64,000 bases of DNA from Bacillota bacterium (GCA_028724585.1 JAQYCQ010000038.1:1-64000), one strand, 5' to 3'; positions 16,202 to 25,703 are shown, numbered from the stretch's first letter. A program made the numbers and translations. Notes: a model not told the origin generated them from the sequence alone.

Positions 16202-17941
16202 CTACAGCATCCGCATGAGCCCGCTCAGGCCCTTTTCCTTAAGAACTTTCCTGTACGAAGCGGTCTCGTCGCCGATCAGGCCGTCTAAAGCCTGCATGCT
16301 GAGAAGCTCGACAGGAGCCCGGTCGTCTGTCAGGATACGCTTTCCCGCTCTATAGCTCATCAAACTATCGCTAACTCGTCCCATCATATCGTAGAATTCC
16401 TTCTGCTGGGCAGGGTCTGCTGTTCCTGAGCTGTTCTCCATGATACCGGCACGCGAGGCTTCCAGATTAGCCAGCATATTTTGGGAATCCGAAGCGAAGA
16501 GTTCCCGGTTTGTGCCGTTCTTTACATCCACGGTATAGACATTGCCGAAGATACTGGAGATCGTGTCCGACAGGTAATCGTTTATGCTGCCTTCCCCTTT
16601 TCCCTTCATATTCATGTTTATGACCATCACCCCGCCGTCTTTGAGATGAGCCTTGACATCGCTGAAGAATTCGACCGTAGACATCTGGAATGGAACCGAA
16701 ATATCCTGATAGGCATCTACCATGATCACATCATACTTTTTATCCACAGCCTGCAGGTAGGCGCGGCCGTCGTACTCGGTGACCTTCACATCCTTCGGCA
16801 TATCGAAATATCTGTATGCCAGATCTGTTATCTTTTTATCTATCTCTACTCCCTCGATGTTCACATCACCAAGATATCGTTCGCACTGGGAAGCGTATGT
16901 CCCAGAACCGTTGCCCAGGACCAGAATGTCTTTTTTCGCAGCCTTTCCAGCGCCGGCTTCATCAGGATCTCCCGCCATCAGAGGGGCAGCCATGGCGTAA
17001 TCGTAATATATGCCCGTCATCTTCCCGTCCTTGCGCTTCATTGACTGGACACCGAAGAGCACGTTAGTGGAAAGTATGGTTTCCTTACTGTTTTCCGCCA
17101 CCTGAAGGTAGTTGTATATGGACTCGCCTTCGTAGGTAAGGCCATGATTCCAGAAAGCGAAGCTGTCGTTATGTCCGAAAACGCAGCATACCACAAGGAT
17201 ACCTGCCGCTACCGCCGCTTTCGCTCTGCCGGCAGCGTTTCCGATGAAATATACTGCCGCGACCGCTATTAGAAGGGCAGCGAATATCAGGAAGGTCACC
17301 GATGTCCCGACCGCCGGTATGGTCACGAAGGTCGGCAGAAAGGTACCTATAATACTTCCGATCGTATTGTAGGCGCCGAGATATCCGGCGGTTTTCCCGC
17401 TTTCCTCCAGGCTCTGGACCGAATATTTGATCAGCGACGGGGTAACCGTGCCTAAGAGAAAGAGCGGAAAGACGAATATGGCAAAGCAGCTTGCCAGGGC
17501 TGCCCATACCAGATAGGCTGAATTCACCGACAGGATTATGACTCCTGAGATCCCAGCGATTATATACTTGCCGAGGACGGGTATCAGGGCCATCCAGACT
17601 CCCGCGATCAGGATCCTCCTGTACAGCCTGTCCGGATTGGGATCTTTATCCGCGCTCCTGCCTCCGTAGATATTTCCCAGGGCCATGGCTATCATGATCG
17701 TTCCTATGATTATGGTCCACACTATCTGTGAGGAACTGAAATATGGCGAAAGAAGCCTGCTGGCTCCCAGCTCGGCCGCCATGACCGAGATCCCCGAAAG
17801 GAATTCCGTGAGATAAAGGAATCCTTTCCTGTTCACTATCCTTTTTCCGTATGGAGCGGCAGGGATATTAAATTCTATGGTCTTTTCCAGATCAGGCTCA
17901 TTTCCGCTGCCTGGTCCGCTGAATATATTATTATCTGACAT
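16202..17941 (-). CDS. Membrane-fused spermidine synthase-like protein
   Basis: 579 residues. The N-terminal half (about 30-270) has around seven to eight hydrophobic segments of MFS-like type. The C-terminal half is a SpeE-like Rossmann methyltransferase fold with LVLGNGSGTYASQ, the acidic VEIDKKI and DVIMVDAYQ. Such fusions are annotated as fused MFS/spermidine synthase; the true substrate is uncertain because the canonical aminopropyl-acceptor residues are not all conserved. It lies in a single-gene unit between the Fic and CoA-transferase genes. Confidence 0.85.
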   Translation of the reverse strand: MSDNNIFSGPGSGNEPDLEKTIEFNIPAAPYGKRIVNRKGFLYLTEFLSGISVMAAELGASRLLSPYFSSSQIVWTIIIGTIMIAMALGNIYGGRSADKDPNPDRLYRRILIAGVWMALIPVLGKYIIAGISGVIILSVNSAYLVWAALASCFAIFVFPLFLLGTVTPSLIKYSVQSLEESGKTAGYLGAYNTIGSIIGTFLPTFVTIPAVGTSVTFLIFAALLIAVAAVYFIGNAAGRAKAAVAAGILVVCCVFGHNDSFAFWNHGLTYEGESIYNYLQVAENSKETILSTNVLFGVQSMKRKDGKMTGIYYDYAMAAPLMAGDPDEAGAGKAAKKDILVLGNGSGTYASQCERYLGDVNIEGVEIDKKITDLAYRYFDMPKDVKVTEYDGRAYLQAVDKKYDVIMVDAYQDISVPFQMSTVEFFSDVKAHLKDGGVMVINMNMKGKGEGSINDYLSDTISSIFGNVYTVDVKNGTNRELFASDSQNMLANLEASRAGIMENSSGTADPAQQKEFYDMMGRVSDSLMSYRAGKRILTDDRAPVELLSMQALDGLIGDETASYRKVLKEKGLSGLMRML

Positions 17942-18088
17942 AAGTTCTTCTCCACGTTACTGTGCTATAGCTTACAACTACAATGATAATGCATATCGCT
18001 GAAAAATGGAATTTAAAGAATAGTAAAGGAGAATGGCAGCAGAAATCCGGTCCCGTGACACTTTCAGGGCCTCCGGGACCGGATATAT

Positions 18089-18121
18089 CGCGCTTCGCGC
18101 GTCCTGTCGACGTGAGTCGAC
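18089..18121. repeat. Variant paired mini-hairpin repeat
   Basis: CGCGC-TTC-GCGCG (18089-18101) followed by GTCGAC-GTGA-GTCGAC (18106-18121). Stems and loops are diverged, but spacing and two-hairpin order match the family. Confidence 0.6.
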
Positions 18122-18188
18122 GCATGTTATGTGATGGGAATTTAGTATTGCGTTCAGAAAGCCATTTGAAGTTTTCTGATATCATAAG

Positions 18189-19838
18189 CTATGCGGCTGT
18201 AAGCTCTGTTCCGCCTGTGCCGCCGCTTAACGGAGCTGTCGGAGTATTATCAGGAGTGAGAGTGAACTGGTCTTCCGTAAAGATCCTCGGATCCATCAGC
18301 TTAGGTCCGCCAATAGGAATGATGAGGTCTGCCGCGCAGAGATCCAGTATCTGTGTCTGGATATTTACGCCCGGGGCAACTTCTTCGAGGATCATGCCGC
18401 CGCCCGGTACGCAGCGGATGACGCAGCGCTCAGTGATGATCAGGAAGCTGTCGTGATTCCTGAGATACTGTCCTGCATCGAATGTTATCATAGGGCAGCT
18501 GTCAACGAACTTTTTGTACTTGCCTTCATGCGTGATGTGCAGTTCTCCGTCCTTGATCTCTGTCTTAAGCCCGGCCGCTGTGAACGTACCTATGAACATG
18601 ACGTGCCTGGAACTCTGGGCAATATCAGTGAATCCGCCTATTCCGGTCATCTTTCCGTTCAGATAGCTGGTATTCATGTTTCCTCTTCTGTCGACTTCGC
18701 TCAGGCCGAAGACTCCCATATCCAGGCAGCCGCCGTCGAAATAGTTGAAGTGTACAGAATGGTCGCAGAGGACTTCAGGATTCCAGTGGCAGCCGAAGTC
18801 TCTTCCTGTTGCAGGTACTCCGCCTATAACACCGGTCTCGGATATCGTCGTCACTAGATCCTCCTCGCCGCACTCTTCGAGGATGGAAGGTATTCCCTGA
18901 GGAACGCCTATCCCGAAGTTTACCTGATCGCCCTTCTTAAGCTCCATAGCTGCCCTTCTCATGATGACCTTCTTGGCATCCAGAGGCAGAGGCTTGCCCG
19001 ACTTATTGAGGTCTACCAGCTCGTCGCCGGTGAAGCAGTAGTTATAGTCGTCCGCGTGCCACCTGCCGGTAGTCTGCGGCACGTCGTTCGGATGCTCTTC
19101 CACTACCACGTAATCGACGTAGATCCCCGGAACCTTGACCATACGCGGGTTGATCTCGTGAAGGTCCACTTCCTTCTCGACCTGTACTATGACGATACCG
19201 CCGCTGGCCTTTACTGCCTGTGCCACCGCCAGCATCTCAGTGTTTATAGGCTCTTTTTCTGTGGAGATGTTTCCGTGTATGTCGGCTTTTGTGCCTCTTA
19301 AGAGTGCCACATTGAAGCCCGGAGACTTGTAGAAGAGATAGTCTTCACCGCGGAAATCCGGAATGTATTCTACCAGATCCTCGCCCTTCTCTTTAGTCAG
19401 GCTGTTGAGCTTGCCGCCCCCGTAACGCGGATCAGCGCTGGTGCCCATTCCGATCTTGGTGAGCACGCCCGGCATTCCCCTGCCGACAGCTCCGTACATC
19501 TGCAGGATAGGACCCATCGGGAGCATGTATCCCTGGATCTCGTTGTCAGCTACTTCTTTAGCCATGATCGGGCATACAGCCAGATAGGAGGATATGGTCC
19601 TTGTGAGCATGCCGTCCAGACACCATGCTCCCTCGCCCCAGTCGTCCTCGGCAAAGGTTCCCATGCCCGCGGCGCGGAATGTGGTGAGATCCTTAGGATG
19701 TCCTTCTTCAAGGAAACGCTCCTTTACGGCATCTACGATCTCATTAGGATAGCCTACGAGGCTGTCCGGTGAAAATGTAACGACGTCTCTGTCTTTTATC
19801 AGTTTCGCAGCTTCTTTAGCAGTGATGACCTTTGCCAT
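18189..19838 (-). CDS. Acyl-CoA:acetate/3-ketoacid CoA-transferase family protein
   Basis: 549 residues, a class I CoA transferase with alpha and beta parts in one chain. Such enzymes move CoA between short-chain acids (propionate, acetoacetate, butyrate, acetate) in fermentation. The N-terminal glycine-rich AAGMG segment, GIGVPQGIPS and the catalytic Glu in TISETGVIGG (about residue 335) are present. Similar to YdiF and propionate CoA-transferase; the substrate cannot be fixed from sequence. An unusual Gly/Thr-rich tail ends the protein. The promoter is at 19991-20019, with a leader of about 150 nt. Confidence 0.88.
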   Translation of the reverse strand: MAKVITAKEAAKLIKDRDVVTFSPDSLVGYPNEIVDAVKERFLEEGHPKDLTTFRAAGMGTFAEDDWGEGAWCLDGMLTRTISSYLAVCPIMAKEVADNEIQGYMLPMGPILQMYGAVGRGMPGVLTKIGMGTSADPRYGGGKLNSLTKEKGEDLVEYIPDFRGEDYLFYKSPGFNVALLRGTKADIHGNISTEKEPINTEMLAVAQAVKASGGIVIVQVEKEVDLHEINPRMVKVPGIYVDYVVVEEHPNDVPQTTGRWHADDYNYCFTGDELVDLNKSGKPLPLDAKKVIMRRAAMELKKGDQVNFGIGVPQGIPSILEECGEEDLVTTISETGVIGGVPATGRDFGCHWNPEVLCDHSVHFNYFDGGCLDMGVFGLSEVDRRGNMNTSYLNGKMTGIGGFTDIAQSSRHVMFIGTFTAAGLKTEIKDGELHITHEGKYKKFVDSCPMITFDAGQYLRNHDSFLIITERCVIRCVPGGGMILEEVAPGVNIQTQILDLCAADLIIPIGGPKLMDPRIFTEDQFTLTPDNTPTAPLSGGTGGTELTAA

Positions 19839-19867
19839 GATTTACCTCCTTATCTTAGATTTTCAGC

Positions 19868-19914
19868 GGAAATATCGAGTTGAAGACCGCTGTGATATTT
19901 CAGGGAAATATCAT
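19868..19914. promoter_or_regulatory. GAAATATC inverted/direct repeats in the CoA-transferase leader
   Basis: GAAATATC near 19869, its complement GATATTTC near 19892 and a further GAAATATC near 19904 lie between promoter and start codon. This could be a hairpin in the leader RNA or a repressor site. Confidence 0.4.
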
Positions 19915-19990
19915 TTACACTATATCCCGTGTTTTTACGCAGGAAAAGCAGAGGTATGATGTAGTTAATACTATCATTACTTACAATTCA

Positions 19991-20019
19991 TTTATACCAC
20001 CAATCGTCTCTCCCTGCAA
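19991..20019 (-). promoter_or_regulatory. Promoter of the CoA-transferase gene
   Basis: On the minus strand TTGCAG (20014-20019), a 17-bp spacer and TATAAA (19991-19996). Confidence 0.65.
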
Positions 20020-20089
20020 TAGTATTTTGTGAAAATATTTGCACAAATTATATGTGTATCAAGTTAATACGCTGAAGCATATTTGATCC

Positions 20090-20122
20090 GCGCGCTCCGC
20101 GCGCAGGGTCAGCGGAGCTGAC
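20090..20122. repeat. Paired mini-hairpin repeat
   Basis: GCGCGC-TCC-GCGCGC (20090-20104) and GTCAGC-GGA-GCTGAC (20108-20122), between the CoA-transferase promoter and the end of the phosphatase remnant. Confidence 0.85.
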
Positions 20123-20214
20123 GCAGGCAGGGTCTTATTATATTAGAAAACAGATCAGTGAAAATAAGAAAAGCCGGCTCATGTGCGAGTCGGCTGTAAA
20201 TACTGCTGTATGAT

Positions 20215-20556
20215 CTAACGGATCTGGAATTCCTCCACCGGAAGACTGTACTCCTTTCCATCATATTCTGTGCTGAACACGGCGCATGTGCTGATGAATC
20301 TCGACCACCACTGGCCGTCAGATTCCGGAGTAAGGTATTCCAAAGCTCCTTTAAGAGCTATGGCGTGAGTAGCCAGCAGGACGCTTTCGGCATCAGTTTC
20401 TTTCAGGTCCTCGAGGAAATCCCCCATCCTGCCTGTAACATGAGCCAGGCTTTCCATTCCCTCAGGCGCGGGATTGTGAACAAAATCACTAAAAAAATGA
20501 ATGATCTCCGGAGAAGGATGCTCCAGACTAGTTCCCTCGTAGGGACCGTAGTCCAT
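20215..20556 (-). pseudogene. Histidine phosphatase family protein, C-terminal part cut by IS21 insertion
   Basis: 113 residues resembling the C-terminal half of phosphoglycerate mutase-like phosphatases: EMDYGPYEG near the start (the GAG codon falls just before the listed ATG) and the second catalytic histidine region SVLLATHAIALKGAL. The RHGxT catalytic N-terminus is missing. The IS21 element begins 8 bp upstream of the listed ATG. Joining the flanks across the 4-bp duplication continues this frame into 22690-22838, but no RHG motif is found there, so the gene was probably decayed before or after insertion. Confidence 0.8.
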
Positions 20557-20559
20557 CTC

Positions 20560-20563
20560 CAGA
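20560..20563. other. Target-site duplication of the IS21 element, left copy
   Basis: CAGA directly precedes the element and is repeated at 22686-22689 directly after it. IS21-family elements commonly make 4-bp or slightly longer duplications. Confidence 0.8.
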
Positions 20564-20655
20564 TGTAAATGGTAAAGTAATAATGTACAAAAAAGTGAAA
20601 TTAATAATGTACAAATATTAGCCTGATAGTAATCTCATTTATGGAGGCAATATAT

Positions 20656-21855
20656 ATGAATGAGAAGCTGCAGGCACAGTTAAATATACTTAAAGTGAAT
20701 AATACAAAGCCGAATTTTTCTGCGCTTAGCAGAGAATATGGTGTGGATCGCAGGACAATCAAAAAATACTATGACGGCTATGAAGGTAAACCTGTGACCA
20801 GAGCGCACCATAGCAAATTAGACCAATATGAGGATCTGATTCGACAGAAACTGAATATCAAAGGTACCAAAATGCGTGCTGTTTACGAGTACATTCTTGC
20901 GAATGTAGATCCTAACATTGGAACATATTCAAACTTTCGAAAGTTTATCATCAGCCGCGGGCTCAGACCAAAAAAGAAAGCTAATGGGAATCCGCGGTTC
21001 GAAACACGCCCCGGTCACCAGGCGCAGGTTGACTGGAAAGAGGACATATCACTTAGGAATCGATACGGGGAGGAATTCATTTTTCAGGTATTTTCCTACA
21101 AACTTGGGTATTCTCGCTACGACTGTTTTGTATATAGCTCGAGCAGGACGCAGCAGGATTTATTTGATTGCCTGATAACGGCATTTCAACAGACAGGAGG
21201 TGTCCCTGAAGAGATACTGTTCGACAATATGGGCTCCATAGTCAGTATTGTCAGAGGAAAAAGAAGAATCAATAATCGAATAAAGCAGTTTGCTGACGAT
21301 TTTGGATTCAGAATTCGTCTTGCAAAACCAAGGCGTCCTGAAACAAAAGGTAAAGTTGAATCTGCCAACAAATTCGTTGAATGGGTGCTTCCATACAATG
21401 ATGAATTTGAAACAGAATCAGAGCTCGTGGAAATCATCAGGAAGATAAATGAGCGTGTAAATACTTCAAATTGCCAGGCTACAAATATGCCGCCAATCCT
21501 TCTTTTTCAGAAAGAAAAAGAGTATCTTCGGCCGCTTCCTTCCAGACACGTAATTGATAGCTATCATGAACATGATCGCATCGTGAGAGTTCATAAAGAT
21601 TCTCTGGTAGTGTTTGATTCAGCAAGATATTCAGTACCACCTGCATACATTGGAAAGGAGGTTGCTCTTAAACGCCAGGGAAACATTCTAAGAATCTATC
21701 ACGATGGTATATGTATAGCAAAACATGAGATCAGCAACAGGAGAATCAATTATGCTGAGGATCATTACCGCGAACTGCTTAAACCATTGGTGAATACCGA
21801 TCAGATTGATAGTATTGCAGAAGAAAACCTGAAATTGTTTGATACCCTCCTGTAA
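20656..21855 (+). CDS. istA: IS21-family transposase IstA
   Basis: 399 residues from the ATG at 20656, preferred over 20641 because GGAGG lies 8 nt upstream. An N-terminal HTH (about 18-40) is followed by a DDE integrase core: Asp in QAQVDWKED, Asp in ILFDNMGS and Glu in KGKVESANKFVEW. A C-terminal beta domain follows (about 310-360). It catalyses cut and joining of the IS ends with IstB. Confidence 0.95.
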   Translation: MNEKLQAQLNILKVNNTKPNFSALSREYGVDRRTIKKYYDGYEGKPVTRAHHSKLDQYEDLIRQKLNIKGTKMRAVYEYILANVDPNIGTYSNFRKFIISRGLRPKKKANGNPRFETRPGHQAQVDWKEDISLRNRYGEEFIFQVFSYKLGYSRYDCFVYSSSRTQQDLFDCLITAFQQTGGVPEEILFDNMGSIVSIVRGKRRINNRIKQFADDFGFRIRLAKPRRPETKGKVESANKFVEWVLPYNDEFETESELVEIIRKINERVNTSNCQATNMPPILLFQKEKEYLRPLPSRHVIDSYHEHDRIVRVHKDSLVVFDSARYSVPPAYIGKEVALKRQGNILRIYHDGICIAKHEISNRRINYAEDHYRELLKPLVNTDQIDSIAEENLKLFDTLL

Positions 21856-21868
21856 CACAGGAGAATAA

Positions 21869-22633
21869 ATGGCAAGCTACACAAAACTTATCAATTGCCT
21901 GGAAGAACTTGATCTGAAGAAAACCCAGGAGAATCTGGATACATATATTGATCTGGTAAATCAGGGCAAAATGGAATTTACTAATGCACTCGAAGAAATG
22001 TTTACTGCTGAATGTGAGTATAACAGAGAACGCCGCAAATATGCAAATATACATAAGGCAAACTTCCCTTTCCTTAAGACATTTGAGGATTTTGATTTCA
22101 GTTTTCAGCCTGGAATCAACAGGACTGAAATATTGGAATTTCAGAACCTGCGATTCGTCCAGCAGCACGAAAATATCCTGTTTGTGGGAAGTAGCGGTGT
22201 TGGAAAAACACATTTAGCCACGGCTGTAGGAATTGAATGCGCAAAGGCGCGATACTCAACATACTTCATAACATTTGAGAATCTGATGTCACAGCTGAAA
22301 AAAGCACTCAATGAAAACAGATTGGATAAAAGACTTCAGTTCTACGCAGGATACAAGGTTCTGATCATTGATGAACTGGGATATCTGCCAGTGGATAACG
22401 ATGCAGCAAATCTGTTCTTCCAGTTAATCGCCAGAAGATATGAGAAACACAGTACAATAGTCACAACAAATATACCATTCTCAAAATGGGCCGAGATACT
22501 TGGTTCTCCGACATTGGCAAATGCTGTTCTGGACAGATTACTGCATCATTCCACAGTAATATCTATCAAGGGTCCATCTTACAGATTGAAGGAGAAAAAA
22601 GATCTGTTGAATACACCAAAGCAGAAGAACTAA
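21869..22633 (+). CDS. istB: IS21-family helper ATPase IstB
   Basis: 254 residues, a DnaC/DnaA-like AAA+ protein that helps IstA choose target DNA. Walker A GSSGVGKTHLA (about residue 108), Walker B LIIDELGYL, sensor TTNIPF and a C-terminal arginine region LDRLLHH. It starts 13 nt after istA behind CAGGAG. Confidence 0.95.
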   Translation: MASYTKLINCLEELDLKKTQENLDTYIDLVNQGKMEFTNALEEMFTAECEYNRERRKYANIHKANFPFLKTFEDFDFSFQPGINRTEILEFQNLRFVQQHENILFVGSSGVGKTHLATAVGIECAKARYSTYFITFENLMSQLKKALNENRLDKRLQFYAGYKVLIIDELGYLPVDNDAANLFFQLIARRYEKHSTIVTTNIPFSKWAEILGSPTLANAVLDRLLHHSTVISIKGPSYRLKEKKDLLNTPKQKN

Positions 22634-22685
22634 ATTGTACATTTTTATTTTCCTCTTTTTGTACATTTTTATATGGACATTTACA

Positions 22686-22838
22686 CAGAGGACCGGCAGA
22701 CTGCAGATCGTGAGCGGCTAGCCAGCGTCGGCAGAGCCGTCGCCATCGCTGACAGCAAATCCGTCCAGATTCAGAATAAAATATTGTTTTTGACAGAGGC
22801 ACTGGAATGCTGCTGTTATTATCTGGTGGTCTTATCAC
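22686..22838 (-). pseudogene. Candidate upstream remnant of the interrupted phosphatase gene
   Basis: After removal of the IS and one CAGA copy, the phosphatase frame continues rightward here for about 50 codons (ending WLAAHDLQSAGPL before EMDYG). The sequence does not show the expected RHG motif or the SPLxRAxQT helix, so it is decayed or only partly homologous. Confidence 0.35.
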
Positions 22839-23488
22839 GCAATGCTGATATCATTTCCAGATCAGCTCTAATAATTTCCACTGCAGCGCCTTATAAGCCG
22901 GCTAAAACCGAACCCGAGTCCGCCTGAAAAAATGGAAGCTGAGTTTAGTTCATTTATAGTGACCACATATAATGGAAATATGATAAGTAAATCTTTTCAA
23001 CCGCGCACCTCTGTCCAGATCATAAATAAAATTCAGATCGGGACGGAAATCCTGTCATAACCCTCTACGACCATCCAGCGACTGACTTATATTGGCAGAA
23101 ATTCGGACTTGAGGTGGGATTTTGACCTGGCTCCGAATCTTCGGAACGGTTTTTTTCGGCCTGGACGGCAATGAACCTCTTCAGACCGAAAAAATGGACG
23201 GCCAGACTATGTAATTTTTATAATAATGATAGAAAATATGGAAGTACTTCCAATCAAAAAATCTTTTCTCTCTTGAAAATATCGCATGGCGGCTGGAAAT
23301 ACTGCCATCAGAAGTCTAAATATACCAATTATGGAGCAAATTTTTCGGACTGCAGGGACTTTATCACTGTTAATCCGAAAAAATGCGATCCGAAGATTCG
23401 GCGTGAGATCGATTTTCGGCTGTCGCTCCGAAAAAGTGGTAAGAATAGGCGGATATCTGTCAATGCCTGATGACTGCGCATTCTCGAC
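22839..23488. other. Gene-poor AT-rich stretch with repeated CCGAAAAA/TTTTTCGG motifs
   Basis: No convincing gene. An open frame of 99 codons (23171-23470) has no recognisable family and biased composition. TTTTTCGG or CCGAAAAA occurs at several places between about 23150 and 23440, and the hairpin CCGAATCTTCGG (23133-23144) recurs as CCGAAGATTCGG (23390-23401) in inverse orientation. It may be a decayed mobile element or a regulatory region. Confidence 0.5.
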
Positions 23489-23521
23489 CGCTCCGCGGAG
23501 CGTCCTGTCAGCGGAGCTGAC
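23489..23521. repeat. Paired mini-hairpin repeat
   Basis: The palindrome CGCTCCGCGGAGCG (about 23489-23502) is followed by GTCAGC-GGA-GCTGAC (23507-23521). Confidence 0.75.
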
Positions 23522-23594
23522 GCGGGCGGAGGAGGCTTTTTTATTATATTTTTCCAGAATCGTTCTTTTTACACAGACTGTACGGAAAAAATGA

Positions 23595-23600
23595 TATAAT
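23595..23600 (+). promoter_or_regulatory. -10 element for the iron-sulfur sensor operon
   Basis: TATAAT is 53 bp upstream of the first gene. No good -35 at standard spacing (TTTACA is 21 bp away). Confidence 0.5.
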
Positions 23601-23652
23601 AGAGACAAATAATTGTTATAGCAACTGAATCTTAAGTATGGGAGCGCGCAAC

Positions 23653-23904
23653 ATGAATACGATCACAATATGTGTTGGAACGTCATGTCACCTGAGAGGG
23701 TCGCACCACGCGATCAACAGGCTTTCTGAACTCATAAAGGAGCACGGCCTGGAGAACAAAGTGGAGCTTAAAGCGTCATTCTGCATGGACCGCTGCGCGG
23801 AGGGCACTATAGCCGCGGAGGTGGACGGCAGACCGATCTATGACCTGACAGAAGACACGGTAGACGAAGTTTTTAAAAGAGAGATTTTAGACAGAGAAAG
23901 CTAG
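23653..23904 (+). CDS. Thioredoxin-like [2Fe-2S] ferredoxin domain protein
   Basis: 83 residues, NuoE/HydC-like fold. Cys ligands are CVGTSCHLRG near the N-terminus and CMDRCAEG (C-x4-C ... C-x3-C spacing) later. Such small proteins pass electrons to hydrogenase-type partners. The start at 23653 follows GGGAGCG. It heads a three-gene operon with the H-cluster-like sensor and PP2C phosphatase, so it probably feeds the sensor. Confidence 0.85.
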   Translation: MNTITICVGTSCHLRGSHHAINRLSELIKEHGLENKVELKASFCMDRCAEGTIAAEVDGRPIYDLTEDTVDEVFKREILDRES

Positions 23905-23940
23905 TAGGGTATTTTTACAGGATCGAGGGGATTTCCCGAT

Positions 23941-25695
23941 ATGGACGAGAGAACGACAAACAGATCAACTGAGCCGATAATGAGGCTGAAACATGCAAAC
24001 TGCAGGAACTGCTACAAATGCGTAAGAGCGTGCCCGGTAAAGGCGATAGCGATCATAGACGAGCAGGCGGAGATCAATGAGGACAGGTGCATCTACTGCG
24101 GAAAATGCTACATCGTCTGTCCGCAGGACGCCAGGGACCTGGCGGGGGATCTCGACAGGGTAAAGGAAATGACGGCAGCCGGAGAGAAGGTCTACGCGTC
24201 TGTGTCGTCGGCGCTTTCGGTGTATTTCCCGGAGGCTAACCTTAAAAAACTGGCGGTAGTGCTCAAAAAGTTGGGCTTCACCGGCGTGGAGGAGACCGGA
24301 GAAGGTACAGGAAGAGTAGTACAGGAATACGCGGAGCTGCTGTACGAGCATAATATGGACAATGTGATCAGTACTATCTGCCCGTCAACGAATTTCCTCA
24401 TACAGAAGTATTATCCGAACCTGGTGAAGTGGATGATGCCTGTCGATACGCCGCTGGAGGCGCACGCACATATGCTGAGGGCGGCTTACGGAGACGACAT
24501 CAGGGTGGTCGGCATCGGACAGTGCATAGCCTATCACAAGCTGGCCAATATCTCGGAGGACGGAAAGCTGATAGATGCTTATCTGACTTTCGAGGAACTG
24601 GAGAAATGGATGAAGGAAGAGGATCTTCACATTACGGAAGAAGAGGATCCCGATACTCATTTCTGCAGGAGCTATAGATGGAAGTATCCTGACGAGCCTC
24701 AGGGCCTGCTCAAGGCTCTGCCCAGCGAGCTGAAATACAACTACAAGCTGTGGGATATGAACGGAGAGACTCGTGTCAACAGCATGATGAGTCAGTTCGG
24801 AAGCGGGATCAGAGGATATTTCATAACGGCTATGGCATGCAATACTGCCTGTCTGGGCGGTCCGATATTCAGGCTGCATAAGAAAGACACTTTCGGCAGC
24901 ATGGACCGCTGGCTGGAGAGCGTACGCGTGGACGTCAGCGGCAAGACAGAGAATCCTACGGAGACCGCAAGCGTAGACGTGAGGAAGAAGTTCAAGCCTA
25001 TACCTTTCGAACAGAGAGAGCCGTCTTCTGATGAATTGAAGGAGCTTCTGGCTCTGGTCGGCAGAAAGACGAAAAAGGATATGCTGGACTGCGGCGGCTG
25101 CGGCTATCCGTCGTGTATAGAGAAGGCCAGGGCGGTATATCAGGGAATGGCTGATCCGTTTATGTGCATTCCTAACGCCAGGGACAAGGCAGAGGCACAG
25201 TCCAACCTCATATTCGACAGCTCGCCTAACGGTGTCCTGATCATGGATAAGGATCTCAATATACTGGAAGCGAACTACATGGCAGAGGAACTGCTTGGCA
25301 AGCCTGAGGAAGAACTTAGAGGTACACCTATAGGCGACTATCTGGATCAGGATTTCTTCGACCACGCTATGCTGAAGGAAACAAAATACGTGCGTGACAC
25401 GATAGACTGTCCTAAGATAGGGAGGATCATCGCTGTGACCTTCTTTAAGGTCGCCCATCATGATATAGAGATGGCTATCATCTACGACCGTACCGCCCAC
25501 GCCGAAAGGATAAGGAAGGCTGTCGAGCTGAGGTCTGAGACTATAGAGGTCACACAGGATGTCATTGAGAAGCAGATGAGGATAGCACAGGAGATAGCCA
25601 GCCTGCTCGGCGAGACGACTGCCGAATCAAAGCTTGCCTTCAACAGGCTTAAAAACATACTTATGATAGCCAGTGAATCCAGTGAAGAACAGTGA
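23941..25695 (+). CDS. [FeFe]-hydrogenase-like sensory protein with 4Fe-4S and PAS domains
   Basis: 584 residues. In order: two 4Fe-4S ferredoxin motifs (CRNCYKCVRACP and CIYCGKCYIVCP, about 21-60), an [FeFe]-hydrogenase large-subunit-like domain (about 75-350) with single cysteines in STICPS, GIGQCIAYHK and ACNTACLGG where catalytic enzymes have fuller L1-L3 motifs, a further Fe-S motif (CGGCGYPSC..., about 382-410) and a PAS domain (about 420-520). This matches the putative sensory group (HydS/HfsB type), thought to read redox or H2 state. The next gene is a PP2C phosphatase, a recurrent partner. Output by phosphatase control is inferred. Confidence 0.88.
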   Translation: MDERTTNRSTEPIMRLKHANCRNCYKCVRACPVKAIAIIDEQAEINEDRCIYCGKCYIVCPQDARDLAGDLDRVKEMTAAGEKVYASVSSALSVYFPEANLKKLAVVLKKLGFTGVEETGEGTGRVVQEYAELLYEHNMDNVISTICPSTNFLIQKYYPNLVKWMMPVDTPLEAHAHMLRAAYGDDIRVVGIGQCIAYHKLANISEDGKLIDAYLTFEELEKWMKEEDLHITEEEDPDTHFCRSYRWKYPDEPQGLLKALPSELKYNYKLWDMNGETRVNSMMSQFGSGIRGYFITAMACNTACLGGPIFRLHKKDTFGSMDRWLESVRVDVSGKTENPTETASVDVRKKFKPIPFEQREPSSDELKELLALVGRKTKKDMLDCGGCGYPSCIEKARAVYQGMADPFMCIPNARDKAEAQSNLIFDSSPNGVLIMDKDLNILEANYMAEELLGKPEEELRGTPIGDYLDQDFFDHAMLKETKYVRDTIDCPKIGRIIAVTFFKVAHHDIEMAIIYDRTAHAERIRKAVELRSETIEVTQDVIEKQMRIAQEIASLLGETTAESKLAFNRLKNILMIASESSEEQ

Positions 25696-25703
25696 GGCGC
25701 GAT

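Larger units (their letters stand above)
20564..22685 (+). mobile_element. IS21-family insertion sequence, complete
   Basis: 2122 bp from TGTAAATG to CATTTACA. Each end holds two tandem copies of an AATGTACAAA-type motif (left near 20579-20590 and 20601-20614; right near 22634-22645 and 22657-22668 in inverse orientation), the usual multiple transposase sites of IS21. It carries istA and istB, both intact, and is flanked by the CAGA duplication, so it is a recent and possibly active insertion. Confidence 0.93.

Noticed and set aside
23171..23470. 99-codon plus-strand frame in the AT-rich gap
   Set aside because: Start lacks a ribosome site and the residues follow the repeated CCGAAAAA motifs; kept only as a gene-poor region.
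24385..25500. Long minus-strand open frame (371 codons) opposite the hydrogenase-like gene
   Set aside because: It is a shadow of the well-supported plus-strand gene, with no motif, ribosome site or sensible composition.
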